Of a DNA stretch of 64,000 nucleotides, positions 45,142 through 54,677 are shown piece after piece. The stretch is from Bacteroidota bacterium (GTDB taxonomy: Bacteria; Bacteroidota; Bacteroidia; B-17B0; Aurantibacillaceae): NCBI GenBank assembly GCA_030692515.1, contig JAUXZS010000029.1, positions 62,001-126,000 on the forward strand, given 5' to 3'. A model generated the notes under the pieces. That model searched no databases and was not told the origin of the DNA. It worked only from the letters and a program-made list of their open reading frames with translations. Positions within the stretch are counted from its first letter, which is position 1. Each line of letters starts with the position of its first letter. The translations under genes were made by a program, and so were the position numbers.

Positions 45142-46376
45142 ATATAATCCAACTCTTCTTTTGTTATAACATACGGTGGAAGAATGTAAAATATATTTCC
45201 AAGTGGACGCAATAAAATTCCTTTTTGTAAAAAGAAATCGGTAATAGTTTGAGCAGCGTTATTTAAATAATGAGTTTGCTCATCTGTATTTAATTCAAAA
45301 GCTATAATAGTTCCTTTAACACGAACATCTTTTAATTTTAAATTTGAATTTATTTTTGTTTTAAATTTTTGGTGCTCCTCTTCAATCATTTTTATTTTCT
45401 GCCAAACATCTTCATTTTCCAATAAATCTAAACTTGCTAAAGCCGCACTGCAAGCCGTTGGATTAGCAGTATAACTGTGTCCATGAAAAAAAGTTTTTGT
45501 TTTATCTTCACTTAAAAAGGCATCGTAAATAAATTGAGTGCAACTTGTAACGCCAAGCGGCATATAGCCACCGGTTAAACCTTTACTTAAACAAATAATA
45601 TCAGCTTTATTTTTTAGATAATTGTTTGCGAAAAACTTACCAGTTCTTCCAAAACCCGTCATTACTTCATCTGCAATTGTTATTACATTATTTTGATTAC
45701 ATATTTCGATTAATTCATCTAATAATTTTTCATCGTACATTAACATGCCAGCGGCGCCTTGAACGAGTGGTTCAAAAATAAAACCGGCTACATTTTCATC
45801 CGCAATTAATTTATTAAGCAGCGCTTTAACTTCATTAATATTTTTATCTGTAGGGAGTGGAATATGTTTTACATCAAATAATAAATTCTCGAAAGCATTA
45901 TTAAATACATTTCTTGCGCCAACACTCATTCCTCCAAAAGTATCTCCATGGTAGGCATTTTCAAAAGCAATAAATGTTGTTTTACTTATTTTTTGATTAT
46001 GCCAATATTGAAGCGTCATTTTTAAAGCGACTTCCACCGCAGTTGAACCATTATCAGAATAAAATACTTTCGATTGATTTTCAGGAAGGTGTTGCAATAA
46101 TCTTTCAGCTAAATTTACTGCCGGCTCATGAGTAAAATCTGAAAATATAGAATGTTCTAATTTAAAAAGTTGCTCGCTAATTTTTTTTGAGATGTATGAA
46201 TTGCAATGTCCGTGTAAGTTGACCCACCAACTCGAAATAGCATCAATGTATTTATTGCCTTTATCATCAAAAAAATAAACACCTTCACCCTTAATAATAT
46301 TTATTGGTGGATTGGCTGTTAACTGATGAGTAAAGGGATGCCAAACAAAACGTTTATCTTTTTCTTCAATAGACAT
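45111..46376 (-). CDS. bioA: Adenosylmethionine-8-amino-7-oxononanoate aminotransferase
   Basis: A 421-residue class III PLP aminotransferase: FYSDNGSTAVEVALKM, ENAYHGDTFGGMSVG, IADEVMTGFGRTGKFFA and the PLP-lysine LSKGLTGGYMPLG. It is the second-last step of biotin synthesis (KAPA to DAPA). It starts immediately after bioD. The gene is last of bioB-F-D-A. Confidence 0.95.
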   Translation of the reverse strand: MSIEEKDKRFVWHPFTHQLTANPPINIIKGEGVYFFDDKGNKYIDAISSWWVNLHGHCNSYISKKISEQLFKLEHSIFSDFTHEPAVNLAERLLQHLPENQSKVFYSDNGSTAVEVALKMTLQYWHNQKISKTTFIAFENAYHGDTFGGMSVGARNVFNNAFENLLFDVKHIPLPTDKNINEVKALLNKLIADENVAGFIFEPLVQGAAGMLMYDEKLLDELIEICNQNNVITIADEVMTGFGRTGKFFANNYLKNKADIICLSKGLTGGYMPLGVTSCTQFIYDAFLSEDKTKTFFHGHSYTANPTACSAALASLDLLENEDVWQKIKMIEEEHQKFKTKINSNLKLKDVRVKGTIIAFELNTDEQTHYLNNAAQTITDFFLQKGILLRPLGNIFYILPPYVITKEELDYIYSTIEEFLR

Positions 46377-47000
46377 TTAGTCTTCAAACAAACTTAAATT
46401 AATTTTTTGCGCTTGATTAAAAATACTTTCTTTTGAAATATCAGTCATTTCCGGAATTTCAGCTAATAATGGAAGCTCTGAATAGTTAGTGATAGCTAGC
46501 TTTACAGCCTTGTCAAAATTTCCAACTAAAACTAGTCCTTTAATTGGGAAATTATTCTTCACTAAATAATCTATACTTAATAACGAATGATTAATGCATC
46601 CCAAATAATTTCTACAAACCAAAATAACATCCGCTTCAAATTCCTGAGCCAAATCAATCACATAATTACTATCATTTAAAGGCACCATTATTCCACCGGC
46701 ACCTTCAATAATTAAATTATTATTAGTATCAGGTAAATGCATTTGCTCTAATTTAATTTTTTGATTCGCTAAACTTGCGGCTAAGTGAGGGGAAACTGGC
46801 TCGTCAAAACAATAACCTTCTTTATGGCAAACCGTTGTTGTATTTGAAATTAATGATGAAACCAAATCTTTATCTGTTCCTCCGGAGATTCCGCACTGCA
46901 ATGGCTTCCAATAATCTGCTTTTAAAGCTTCGGTTAAAACTGCGGAAACAATTGTCTTGCCAACATCTGTACCAATTCCTGTAATAAAATATCTATTCAT
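46377..47000 (-). CDS. bioD: Dethiobiotin synthetase
   Basis: A 207-residue ATP-dependent enzyme with P-loop GTDVGKT (10-16), WKPLQCG, EGAGGIMVPLN and NYLGCINHSLLS. Length and motifs fit BioD, which closes the ureido ring of dethiobiotin. It abuts bioA and lies 18 bp after bioF in the biotin operon. Confidence 0.95.
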   Translation of the reverse strand: MNRYFITGIGTDVGKTIVSAVLTEALKADYWKPLQCGISGGTDKDLVSSLISNTTTVCHKEGYCFDEPVSPHLAASLANQKIKLEQMHLPDTNNNLIIEGAGGIMVPLNDSNYVIDLAQEFEADVILVCRNYLGCINHSLLSIDYLVKNNFPIKGLVLVGNFDKAVKLAITNYSELPLLAEIPEMTDISKESIFNQAQKINLSLFED

Positions 47001-47018
47001 TTTTATTTGATTAATCTA

Positions 47019-48158
47019 TCAGTTTTTAAAATCCTGACAAGATTCGATTAATAAATCTATTTCTTGTTTTGTATTAAATGCATGAATACAAAAACGAACA
47101 CGTTCTGTTCCTTCTTTAACAGTTGGACTTTTTATTGCCTTAGCGTAGATGTTTTTTTGCGCTAATTGTCTTTCTAATGCATCTGCATTACTATTATTTC
47201 CAACAACTAAACTATGAATAGCACTTTTACTTTTTATTAAATTTTTTATTTCGGATGTTTTTGAGTTAAAATAATCAATGTTTGTTTGCAAGCTATCCTT
47301 TTGCTTTGTTTCAATTAGCAATTGATAGGCAGATAAAATTGCATCTATGCTATGATTAGGTAACGCAGTTGTATAAATAAATGAACGCGAAAAATTAATT
47401 AAATAATTCCTCAACGCATCACCACCAACAACACCAGCGCCGTGACAACCCATTGCCTTGCCATAAGTGTAAACTCTAGCAAAGCAATCCTTTTCAATTC
47501 CTAATTCATTGCACAAGCCACGACCATTTTTACCAAACACACCAATAGCGTGCGCTTCATCTACAATTAAAAAAACATTCGTTAAACACTTTATAAGTTC
47601 AACTATTTCTAATAAAGGAGCAAGATCTCCATCCATTGAATAAACACTCTCAACAGCAATGTAAATAGTTTTAAAATTATTTTGATGACGCTGAATTAAT
47701 TCGTTTAAAGAGTTTATACTGTTGTGTTTAAATTTGTAATGAGAAGCGTATCCTAATTTTATGCCGTCATAAATAGAAGCATGAATTAATTCGTCAAATA
47801 AAATTAAATCTTCTTTTTGAGGAATGCTTGAAAACAATCCAAGATTAGCATCGTATCCTGAGTTAAAAATTAAAGCGCTTTCAGCGTGATGAAATAAAGC
47901 AATTTCTTTTTCTGCGTCTTCAGTATAAATAGAATTTCCGCTGATTAAGCGAGAACCGGTAGAACCGAAAGACGTTTCTGGTTTTAAGGTCGATGATTCA
48001 AGTTTTTTGCGTATTAATCCTAATATAGAAAATCCTAAATAATCATTACTACAAAAATCTATTTCAGGAACCTCAGTAACTAATTTTCGTAACACTCCTT
48101 TTTGTTCTCGTTCAGCAAGTGCTTTGAACAAATGGTTTGGAATGTTTTTATCAGACAT
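47019..48158 (-). CDS. bioF: 8-amino-7-oxononanoate synthase
   Basis: A 379-residue alpha-oxoamine synthase: FCSNDYLGFS, FGSTGSRLISGN, FNSGYDANLGLFSSI, VDEAHAIGVFGKNGRG and the PLP-lysine YTYGKAMGCHGAG. It joins pimeloyl-thioester and alanine in the first committed step of the biotin ring pathway. Gap to bioB is 2 bp. bioC and bioH, which make the pimeloyl chain, are not in the window. Confidence 0.92.
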   Translation of the reverse strand: MSDKNIPNHLFKALAEREQKGVLRKLVTEVPEIDFCSNDYLGFSILGLIRKKLESSTLKPETSFGSTGSRLISGNSIYTEDAEKEIALFHHAESALIFNSGYDANLGLFSSIPQKEDLILFDELIHASIYDGIKLGYASHYKFKHNSINSLNELIQRHQNNFKTIYIAVESVYSMDGDLAPLLEIVELIKCLTNVFLIVDEAHAIGVFGKNGRGLCNELGIEKDCFARVYTYGKAMGCHGAGVVGGDALRNYLINFSRSFIYTTALPNHSIDAILSAYQLLIETKQKDSLQTNIDYFNSKTSEIKNLIKSKSAIHSLVVGNNSNADALERQLAQKNIYAKAIKSPTVKEGTERVRFCIHAFNTKQEIDLLIESCQDFKN

Positions 48159-48160
48159 TT

Positions 48161-49141
48161 TTACTTTGAAACTTCTTCTTCAACAAGTTTATCTGCAAAA
48201 GCTTTTTTAGGACTTAAGCCTAGAATTTTAAACATTTCCATATCTTCATTATATTTTGGATTTGGCGTTGTTAATAATTTATCTCCTGCAAAAATAGAAT
48301 TTGCACCCGCTAAAAAACAAAGTGCTTGTCCCTCCATACTCATGGATAAGCGACCTGCACTTAAACGCACAGCAGTTTTTGGTAAAATTATTCTTGCAGT
48401 GGCAATCATTCTTACCATATCCCAAATTGGCACCGGCGGTTGATTCTCCATTGGCGTACCTTCTACAGCAACTAATGCATTTATGGGAACGCTTTCTGGT
48501 TGCGGACGAAGAATGCTTAAAGTATGTAACATACCAATTCTATCTTCTGCAGTTTCCCCCATTCCAATGATTCCACCAGAGCAAACTGTTAATCCTGCTT
48601 TACGAACATTTTTAATTGTGTCCAATCTATCATCAAATGTTCTGGTAGAAATAATTTTATCGTAATTTTCTTCAGACGTATCTATATTATGGTTATAAGC
48701 GTATAAACCTGCGCCAGCCAATTTTTTTGCTTGCTCTTCAGTAACCATTCCTAATGTAGCGCAAACCTCTAAGCCCTTGCTATTAATTGTTTTTACCATG
48801 TCAAGTACAGTATCAAAATCTTTATTGTCACGCACTTCTCTCCAGGCAGCACCTAAACACATTCTACTGGCGCCACCGGCTTTTGCATTATCCGCACATT
48901 TGCTCACTTCATCAACACCCATTAATTTATGAACTTTTACTTCGGTATGGTAACGAGCGGCTTGTGGACAATAGCCACAATCTTCTGGGCAACCACCAGT
49001 TTTAATTGAAAGTAGTGAGCTAACTTGCACCTCTCCAATTTTATGAAAAGTTTTATGAATTTCGGAAGCTTTAGAAATTAATTCCAGTAAAGGAGTATTG
49101 TAAATTTCAAGAATTTCTTGTTTGGTCCAGTCTTTAATCAT
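48161..49141 (-). CDS. bioB: Biotin synthase (radical SAM)
   Basis: A 326-residue radical SAM enzyme. The 4Fe-4S site [12 protein letters not shown] (C51, C55, C58) is clear, and [12 protein letters not shown] and [13 protein letters not shown] are BioB motifs. It inserts sulphur into dethiobiotin, using a second, 2Fe-2S, cluster. First gene of bioB-F-D-A; 68 bp separate it from the lolD-like gene upstream on the same strand. Confidence 0.97.
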   Translation of the reverse strand: MIKDWTKQEILEIYNTPLLELISKASEIHKTFHKIGEVQVSSLLSIKTGGCPEDCGYCPQAARYHTEVKVHKLMGVDEVSKCADNAKAGGASRMCLGAAWREVRDNKDFDTVLDMVKTINSKGLEVCATLGMVTEEQAKKLAGAGLYAYNHNIDTSEENYDKIISTRTFDDRLDTIKNVRKAGLTVCSGGIIGMGETAEDRIGMLHTLSILRPQPESVPINALVAVEGTPMENQPPVPIWDMVRMIATARIILPKTAVRLSAGRLSMSMEGQALCFLAGANSIFAGDKLLTTPNPKYNEDMEMFKILGLSPKKAFADKLVEEEVSK

Positions 49142-49209
49142 AGCACTAAATATAAATAAAAAAATAATATTAAATCACAAAAATACAAAGAGATTTGGAT
49201 TTTTTATCC

Positions 49210-49863
49210 TCAAATTACAATGCGGCCATCACGCATTACAAGCGTTCTGTCAGCCATACCAGCTAATTCGGAATTATGTGTTACAATTACAAAAGTTTGA
49301 TTGAATTCATCACGCAATTTAAAAAACAACTGATGTAATTCTTTTGCGTTAACGCTATCTAAATTTCCGCTTGGTTCATCTGCAAAAATAACTTTTGGAT
49401 TATTAATCAGAGCCCTTGCCACAGCAACTCGTTGTTGCTCTCCACCACTAAGTTCTGAAGGTTTATGATCTACTCTATCTTTTAAATTAAATAATTCTAA
49501 TAATTCCTGGGCGCGATTTTCAGATTCCTTCTTACTTTTTTTTGCTATCAAAGCCGGTATACAAACGTTTTCAATAGCGGTAAACTCAGGTAATAATTGA
49601 TGGAATTGAAAAACAAAACCAATATTTTGATTTCGAAAAGCGGCTAATTTTTTTTCGTTTAATTTAAAAACAGGTTCATTGTTAATAATAACCTCGCCTT
49701 CCGTTGGTCTATCCAAAGTTCCAAGAATGGTTAGCAAAGTAGTTTTGCCGGCACCGGAAGAGCCAACAATAGAAACGATTTCACCCTGCTTTATTTCTAA
49801 GTCAACTCCTTTTAGAATTTCTAAATCGCCAAATTTTTTATGAATATTTTTTCCTACAATCAT
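49210..49863 (-). CDS. lolD: LolD-type ABC transporter ATP-binding protein
   Basis: A 217-residue ATPase with Walker [12 protein letters not shown]-loop [12 protein letters not shown], signature LSGGEQQR and Walker [13 protein letters not shown]. It belongs to the LolD/MacB-type family, which powers release of lipoproteins from the inner membrane or similar extrusion. A LolC/E-like permease lies at 54678-55856 but is not adjacent, so pairing is an inference. Confidence 0.85.
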   Translation of the reverse strand: MIVGKNIHKKFGDLEILKGVDLEIKQGEIVSIVGSSGAGKTTLLTILGTLDRPTEGEVIINNEPVFKLNEKKLAAFRNQNIGFVFQFHQLLPEFTAIENVCIPALIAKKSKKESENRAQELLELFNLKDRVDHKPSELSGGEQQRVAVARALINNPKVIFADEPSGNLDSVNAKELHQLFFKLRDEFNQTFVIVTHNSELAGMADRTLVMRDGRIVI

Positions 49864-49868
49864 TTTTT

Positions 49869-49964
49869 TGCCGCTAAGACTCTAAGGCACTAAGATACAC
49901 AAAGTGCAATAGAACCATTCTTCTAATTCCATTTTTTTATTTATGTCTTCGTGACTTTGTGGCA
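49869..49964. repeat. Palindromic intergenic element A
   Basis: Imperfect terminal inverted repeats (49869-49888 against 49945-49964, 14 of 20 bases matching, starting TGCC) enclose an AT-rich centre rich in CTAAG and ACACAAAG words. It fills the gap between the SLC13 gene and lolD. This looks like a small non-coding palindromic element related in style to element B at 54538-54674. Confidence 0.45.
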
Positions 49965-49967
49965 TTA

Positions 49968-51425
49968 CTATCCTAAATATAAATAGCACATAAAGGTAAT
50001 GAGTAAAATACCAAGAAGATCTAAAATCAAACCTACACGCAACATATCTTTTATATTAATTTCTTTTGTACCAAATACGATAGTGTTTGCCGCGGTAGCA
50101 ACAGGTAACATAAACCCAAGAGAGGCAGCAAAGGTGGCAGGCATCATCAGCAATAAAGGTGCTACTTCTAAATCTTTTTGCAAAGCAATCATAACAGGAA
50201 TTGCTAATTGAATACTTGCAATATTTGATGCAAATTCGCTTATTATAGTTACTATAACGCAGATTCCTAAAATAATTAATATTGGCGAAACGCCTTTTAA
50301 AACTGCCAGACTGGCCGCTAACCAACCGCTTAAGCCTGTAATTTCGAAACCAAATGCTAAAGCAAAACCAGAACCAAACATTAAAATAATATCATAACGT
50401 AATTTTCTGGCATCGTCCCAAATTAATAGCGCCTGTCCTCTGTTTGCTTTGGACGGGACTAAGAATAATACAAGAGCTGCCAATAGCGCTACAAAAGCAT
50501 CATCAACATATTTTGGAACAATAAAAATATGATTCCAACCTCTATATTTAAATCCTCCGAAATCAATATCAGCACGGGTAAGCCACATTAACATGCAGGA
50601 AATAAAAATTCCAAAAACCCATTTTTCCTCATAAGAAAATTTGCCTAACTTATTATATGAATCCTGAAAAAACTTATCGTGAATTTTTAGCTCAACTTTT
50701 TTTCGAATAAAATAAACATTAAGCACAAAAAAAGTAAGCGCCAAAAAAACAAGAGATATAGGATAACCAATTGCACTCCATCTTAAAAAATTTAAATCGT
50801 TTGCTAAAGGAAAAGCTTCTTTATATGCTTTAAAAAAATACATATTTGGTGGTGTACCAACAGGCGTTGCTAATCCGCCAATAGTTGCCGAAAAAGCCAA
50901 GCCTAACAGTAAAGCCGCTGCAAATTTTCCGGAATTTTTATGAATGTATTCTTTTGTTTCGTGAACCAAAGCAAAAACGGCACCAAAAAGCATCATTGTT
51001 GTTGCGGTATTACTTATCCAATTACTTATTAAATAAGTAGAGATCATAACCCCAAATAAAATTGTAGATGGTTTTGTGCCAACAATACAAAGAATTTTTA
51101 AGGCAATCCGCTTGTGTAAATGCCATTTTTCGATTGCAAATGCCAACATAAAACCACCAATAAATAAAAACACGATGCTATCCGTATATTGCTGTGAAAC
51201 TGTTTTGCAATCCGCAATTCCAAGAACGGGCAACATTAACACCGGAACTAAGGCTGTAACAGCTAAACTTACGGCTTCAGAAAACCACCAAACAACCATC
51301 CACATAGCAACGCCTGCCATTAAACTAACCTGATGATTATTTTCATCTAATTCAATGAAAAACCAAAAAACCAATGCCAATAGAGGTCCTAGTGCCTGAA
51401 AAAAATATTTTTTATTCGTTCGCAA
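49968..51425 (-). CDS. SLC13/DASS family anion:sodium symporter
   Basis: A 485-residue polytopic protein. SNTATTMMLFGAVFAL, GLAFSATIGGLATPVGTPPNMYF and FASNIASIQLAIPVMIAL carry the SNT and related family motifs. It imports di- or tricarboxylates or sulphate with sodium. Single gene, minus strand; divergent from the BrkB gene with a 78-bp gap. Confidence 0.88.
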   Translation of the reverse strand: MRTNKKYFFQALGPLLALVFWFFIELDENNHQVSLMAGVAMWMVVWWFSEAVSLAVTALVPVLMLPVLGIADCKTVSQQYTDSIVFLFIGGFMLAFAIEKWHLHKRIALKILCIVGTKPSTILFGVMISTYLISNWISNTATTMMLFGAVFALVHETKEYIHKNSGKFAAALLLGLAFSATIGGLATPVGTPPNMYFFKAYKEAFPLANDLNFLRWSAIGYPISLVFLALTFFVLNVYFIRKKVELKIHDKFFQDSYNKLGKFSYEEKWVFGIFISCMLMWLTRADIDFGGFKYRGWNHIFIVPKYVDDAFVALLAALVLFLVPSKANRGQALLIWDDARKLRYDIILMFGSGFALAFGFEITGLSGWLAASLAVLKGVSPILIILGICVIVTIISEFASNIASIQLAIPVMIALQKDLEVAPLLLMMPATFAASLGFMLPVATAANTIVFGTKEINIKDMLRVGLILDLLGILLITFMCYLYLG

Positions 51426-51503
51426 GTGCTATAAAAAGTTAATTCGCATGAAGATAATTTAAATATTCATTCCTCTTTAAATATTTTGTTAATTTTGTTT
51501 TAT

Positions 51504-52826
51504 ATGGCAAATTTGGTTACAATTGTTAAAACATTCTGGCATTTTGTTACAGAAAAACTCTGGCATGTAAGACTTGATAAAGTTGATAAGACGCAAGGTT
51601 TTTTTATAAGGCAATTACGTATTTTTTCCTTGGCAATAAAGGGTTTCAACGAAGATAAATGTTTAACCAAAGCAACAGCCTTAACTTTTTATACAATTTT
51701 TTCAATTGTTCCAGTACTTGCATTAGCTTTTGCAATTTCAAAAGGTTTTGGTTTAGAAAAAAATCTTCAGGAAATGGTATCTGGAAACTATCCAGAATAT
51801 AAAAACATAATAGACGAAGCATTTGTATCGGCTTCAAAACTATTATCTACCGCAAAAGGCGGGGTTATAGCGGGCTTTGGTATAGTATTATTGCTTTGGA
51901 GTGTTTTAAAATTATTAGTGAGTATAGAAGAAAATTTTAATGAAATTTGGGAAATTAAAAAAGGAAGGACCTGGGTTAGAAAATTTACAGATTATTTAAC
52001 TGTAATGCTAATTGGCCCCGTATTCTTAATTGTAGCCGGTGGTTTAACTGTAGCTATTCAAACAAAAGTCGGTAACATTCATTTGTTGGGCTTTGTGAGC
52101 ACTATACTAATAAAATTATTAGCCTACAGTTTAATTGTTTGCGTTTTTATGTTCTTGTATTTAATATTACCAAATACAAAAGTAAGTTTTAAATCATCTT
52201 TAGTTGCTGCTTTAATTGCAACTGTTTTATTTCAAATATTGCAATGGGCTTATGTAAAATTTCAAATCGGAGCAAATCATCTGAATGCCATTTATGGTGG
52301 TTTTGCTGCACTACCATTATTTTTAATTTGGATGCAATACAGTTGGTATATTGTTTTGTTTGGCGCAGAAATTGCTTTTGCAAATCAAAATATCGATCAT
52401 TACGAATTAGATAATGAAATAAAAAAATTAAGCATCCGCTATAAAAAAGTTATTGCGTTAATGATTGCAAACATTGTTGGTAAACAATTTTACAATGATA
52501 AAGAGCCATTAACAAGTATACAAATTGCCAAAAAACTCGACCTTCCTGTTAGGCTAGCAAGGACAATTATTAATGAATTTGTTGAAAGTGGTATTTTTAT
52601 TGAAATGAGAACTGATTCTGAAAAAGAAATTGTTTATCAACCTGGAATTACCGAAAGTAAATTTACTGTAAAAAATGTTCTAGAATTAATGGAGAAGCAC
52701 GGAGTAAACTCATTACCAATTAATGACACATCCGAACTCATTGTAATAAATAAATTAATGCAAGATCTTGACAAGACACTTGATAATGAATTAGGGAACA
52801 CTTTCATAAAAGATATTGTAAAATAA
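51504..52826 (+). CDS. YihY/BrkB family membrane protein
   Basis: A protein of 440 residues when started at the ATG at 51504; the frame is open from a TTG at 51486. Six predicted membrane helices with KATALTFYTIFSIVPVLALAFAIS, WSVLKLLVSIEENFNEIWEI and NAIYGGFAALPLFLIWMQYSWYIVLFGAEI are typical. The last 120 residues look like a winged-helix-type cytoplasmic tail. A TAATTTTG element (51490-51497) just before the ATG may be its -7 promoter box, giving a very short leader. The function of the family is unclear. Confidence 0.85.
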   Translation: MANLVTIVKTFWHFVTEKLWHVRLDKVDKTQGFFIRQLRIFSLAIKGFNEDKCLTKATALTFYTIFSIVPVLALAFAISKGFGLEKNLQEMVSGNYPEYKNIIDEAFVSASKLLSTAKGGVIAGFGIVLLLWSVLKLLVSIEENFNEIWEIKKGRTWVRKFTDYLTVMLIGPVFLIVAGGLTVAIQTKVGNIHLLGFVSTILIKLLAYSLIVCVFMFLYLILPNTKVSFKSSLVAALIATVLFQILQWAYVKFQIGANHLNAIYGGFAALPLFLIWMQYSWYIVLFGAEIAFANQNIDHYELDNEIKKLSIRYKKVIALMIANIVGKQFYNDKEPLTSIQIAKKLDLPVRLARTIINEFVESGIFIEMRTDSEKEIVYQPGITESKFTVKNVLELMEKHGVNSLPINDTSELIVINKLMQDLDKTLDNELGNTFIKDIVK

Positions 52827-52827
52827 A

Positions 52828-53409
52828 TTGATTAGATTTTTTAGCATACTTGCAATTTTATTTTTTGCTACCCCCGCAGTTTCACAAAACGACACACTTT
52901 CTTTAGGAGAAGATACTGTTGCACAATTAAAAACTCAAAAAAAAGCAATTTATTCAAGTGCCCGCAAAGCTAGTATTATGAGTGCAATTTTACCCGGGCT
53001 TGGTCAGGCTTACAATAAAAAATACTGGAAAATTCCGATTATTTATGCTGGCTTGGGTGGCTTTGGCTATATGTTTTTAACTAACAACAAACAGTATAAT
53101 ATTTATAGATCAAATGTAATTGCCTATAACGACAATGATTCTACTACTGTTCCAGCTTTGCCGGAATACTCCAGCGATCAATCTCAAGTACTTAAACTTC
53201 AATATAGAAAATACAGAGATTTTTCTGTGATTGGATTTACAATTATCTATTTAATAAATATAATTGACGCCAACGTTGACGCGCATTTAAAAACATTTGA
53301 TGTAAGCGACGACCTCAGCTTACACGTTGACCCCTGGCAAAGCACCTACAAAACTAGTAGCGGTTACCGAACAGCAACAGGGATATCCTTAAAATTAACT
53401 TTTAAATAA
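52828..53409 (+). CDS. DUF5683 domain-containing protein
   Basis: A 193-residue exported protein with a signal peptide (MIRFFSILAILFFATPAVS) and the DUF5683 core AILPGLGQAYNKKYWKIPIIYAG and NNKQYNIYRSNV. The start used is TTG, one base after the stop of the BrkB gene; no ATG lies upstream. A membrane helix is at about residues 70-90 and near 140. The family is found mainly in Bacteroidota and its role is unknown. It likely shares a transcript with brkB and dapB. Confidence 0.85.
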   Translation: MIRFFSILAILFFATPAVSQNDTLSLGEDTVAQLKTQKKAIYSSARKASIMSAILPGLGQAYNKKYWKIPIIYAGLGGFGYMFLTNNKQYNIYRSNVIAYNDNDSTTVPALPEYSSDQSQVLKLQYRKYRDFSVIGFTIIYLINIIDANVDAHLKTFDVSDDLSLHVDPWQSTYKTSSGYRTATGISLKLTFK

Positions 53410-53416
53410 TAGTATT

Positions 53417-54124
53417 ATGAACATCGCATTATTTGGCTACGGTAAAATGGGCAAAGAAATTGAAGCCATTGCCTTAAAAAGAAATCACAACATTGTACTT
53501 AAAATTGATAAAGATAACATTGCCACTATTACAGATGCAGACCTTAAAAAAGCAGATGTAATCATTGAGTTTAGTACACCTCACAGCGTTTTAGAAAACA
53601 TTAAAAAATGTGTAAACGCAAACGTTCCCATTGTTGTTGGCACTACTGGGTGGTATGATAGTTTTAAAGAAATCAAAAAACTTTGCGAAGAAAAAAACGG
53701 AAGTTTATTTCACGCTACAAATTTTAGTTTAGGAGTAAATTTATTTTTTAAGGTAAATAGTTATTTGGCCGAATTAATGAACAAATACACAGACTATGAT
53801 GTGAGCATGGAAGAAATTCATCATATACACAAATTAGATAAACCTAGCGGTACTGCCATTACTTTAGCGGAACAAATTATCGCTAAAATTGACAGAAAAA
53901 CTAATTGGAGTATCGAATCAAAAAATAGTGAAACTTTATTTATTAACGACATTAGAGAAGGTGAAGTTCCAGGAACACACATTATTAAATATCAATCAGA
54001 AGTGGATGATATAGAAATTATGCACAAAGCCCATAACCGCAAAGGTTTTGCTTTGGGCGCAGTTATTGCCGCAGAGTTCTTAAATGGTAAAAAAGGAATT
54101 TATACAATGAATGATATAATCTGA
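53417..54124 (+). CDS. dapB: 4-Hydroxy-tetrahydrodipicolinate reductase
   Basis: A 235-residue enzyme: NAD(P) loop FGYGKMGKEI, VVGTTGWY, NFSLGVNLFF and the substrate loop EIHHIHKLDKPSGTA. It reduces HTPA in lysine and meso-diaminopimelate synthesis. The gene is 7 bp after the DUF5683 gene. Confidence 0.95.
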   Translation: MNIALFGYGKMGKEIEAIALKRNHNIVLKIDKDNIATITDADLKKADVIIEFSTPHSVLENIKKCVNANVPIVVGTTGWYDSFKEIKKLCEEKNGSLFHATNFSLGVNLFFKVNSYLAELMNKYTDYDVSMEEIHHIHKLDKPSGTAITLAEQIIAKIDRKTNWSIESKNSETLFINDIREGEVPGTHIIKYQSEVDDIEIMHKAHNRKGFALGAVIAAEFLNGKKGIYTMNDII

Positions 54125-54164
54125 TTAATTTTTAATCTGTAATTCAAAATTTATAATTTTTTTA

Positions 54165-54512
54165 TTGAGTTACCACTGGTTTAAAATATTCGAGAAGGAA
54201 GAAAAAGAAGAAGACTACCTTCAGCCCAATACATTTATTAATTTTGAATTTAATGGCGAAAAAATTTGTGTTGTAAAAACAGCTAAAGGTTTATTTGCAT
54301 TTGGAGATAAATGCCCTCACAATGGAGCAAGCTTAAGTAAAGGTTTTTGCACAAAAGAAAATGAGGTGGTTTGTCCTTTACATCGCTATTCTTTTGATTT
54401 AGAAAGCGGAAAAGCAACTTCTGGTGGCGCTTTCGCCTTAAAAACCTATCCTATTGAAATAAAAGAGGATGGTGTTTTTGTTGGAATAAAAGCAAAGTGG
54501 TGGGAAGCATAA
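54165..54512 (+). CDS. Rieske [2Fe-2S] domain protein
   Basis: A 115-residue single-domain Rieske protein. Cluster ligands are C50/H52 (CPHNG) and C70/H73 (CPLHRYSF), as in small ferredoxin-like subunits such as NirD and toluene dioxygenase ferredoxins. The start used is TTG at 54165; no in-frame ATG lies near. It likely carries electrons for a nearby or remote oxygenase or reductase, not identified here. Confidence 0.85.
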   Translation: MSYHWFKIFEKEEKEEDYLQPNTFINFEFNGEKICVVKTAKGLFAFGDKCPHNGASLSKGFCTKENEVVCPLHRYSFDLESGKATSGGAFALKTYPIEIKEDGVFVGIKAKWWEA

Positions 54513-54537
54513 TCTAGATTTTTTGATTTAAGATTTC

Positions 54538-54674
54538 AAAACACATAGAGACATAGTTTTGATTTTCAAAATACTCACAAAGCAAAACATAGATTGAAGC
54601 GACGCTTCAATTCTGTGTGAGCTTAATAATTAATCTTAGAAATGACTGAGTTAACCCTAAGTGTCTATGTGGTT
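54538..54674. repeat. Palindromic intergenic element B
   Basis: Outer inverted repeats (54538-54553 against 54659-54674, 13 of 16 bases matching, with ACATAGAGACAT) enclose CTCACA/TGTGAG (54574-54579, 54616-54621) and a perfect ATTGAAGCG-A-CGCTTCAAT palindrome (54593-54611). It fills the gap between the Rieske gene and the convergent permease gene. Nested symmetry suggests a folded RNA or a miniature mobile element. Compare element A. Confidence 0.5.
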
Positions 54675-54677
54675 AAA

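Noticed and set aside
49869-49964. Element A as an insertion sequence
   Set aside because: It is under 100 bp and has no open frame; at most a non-autonomous element.
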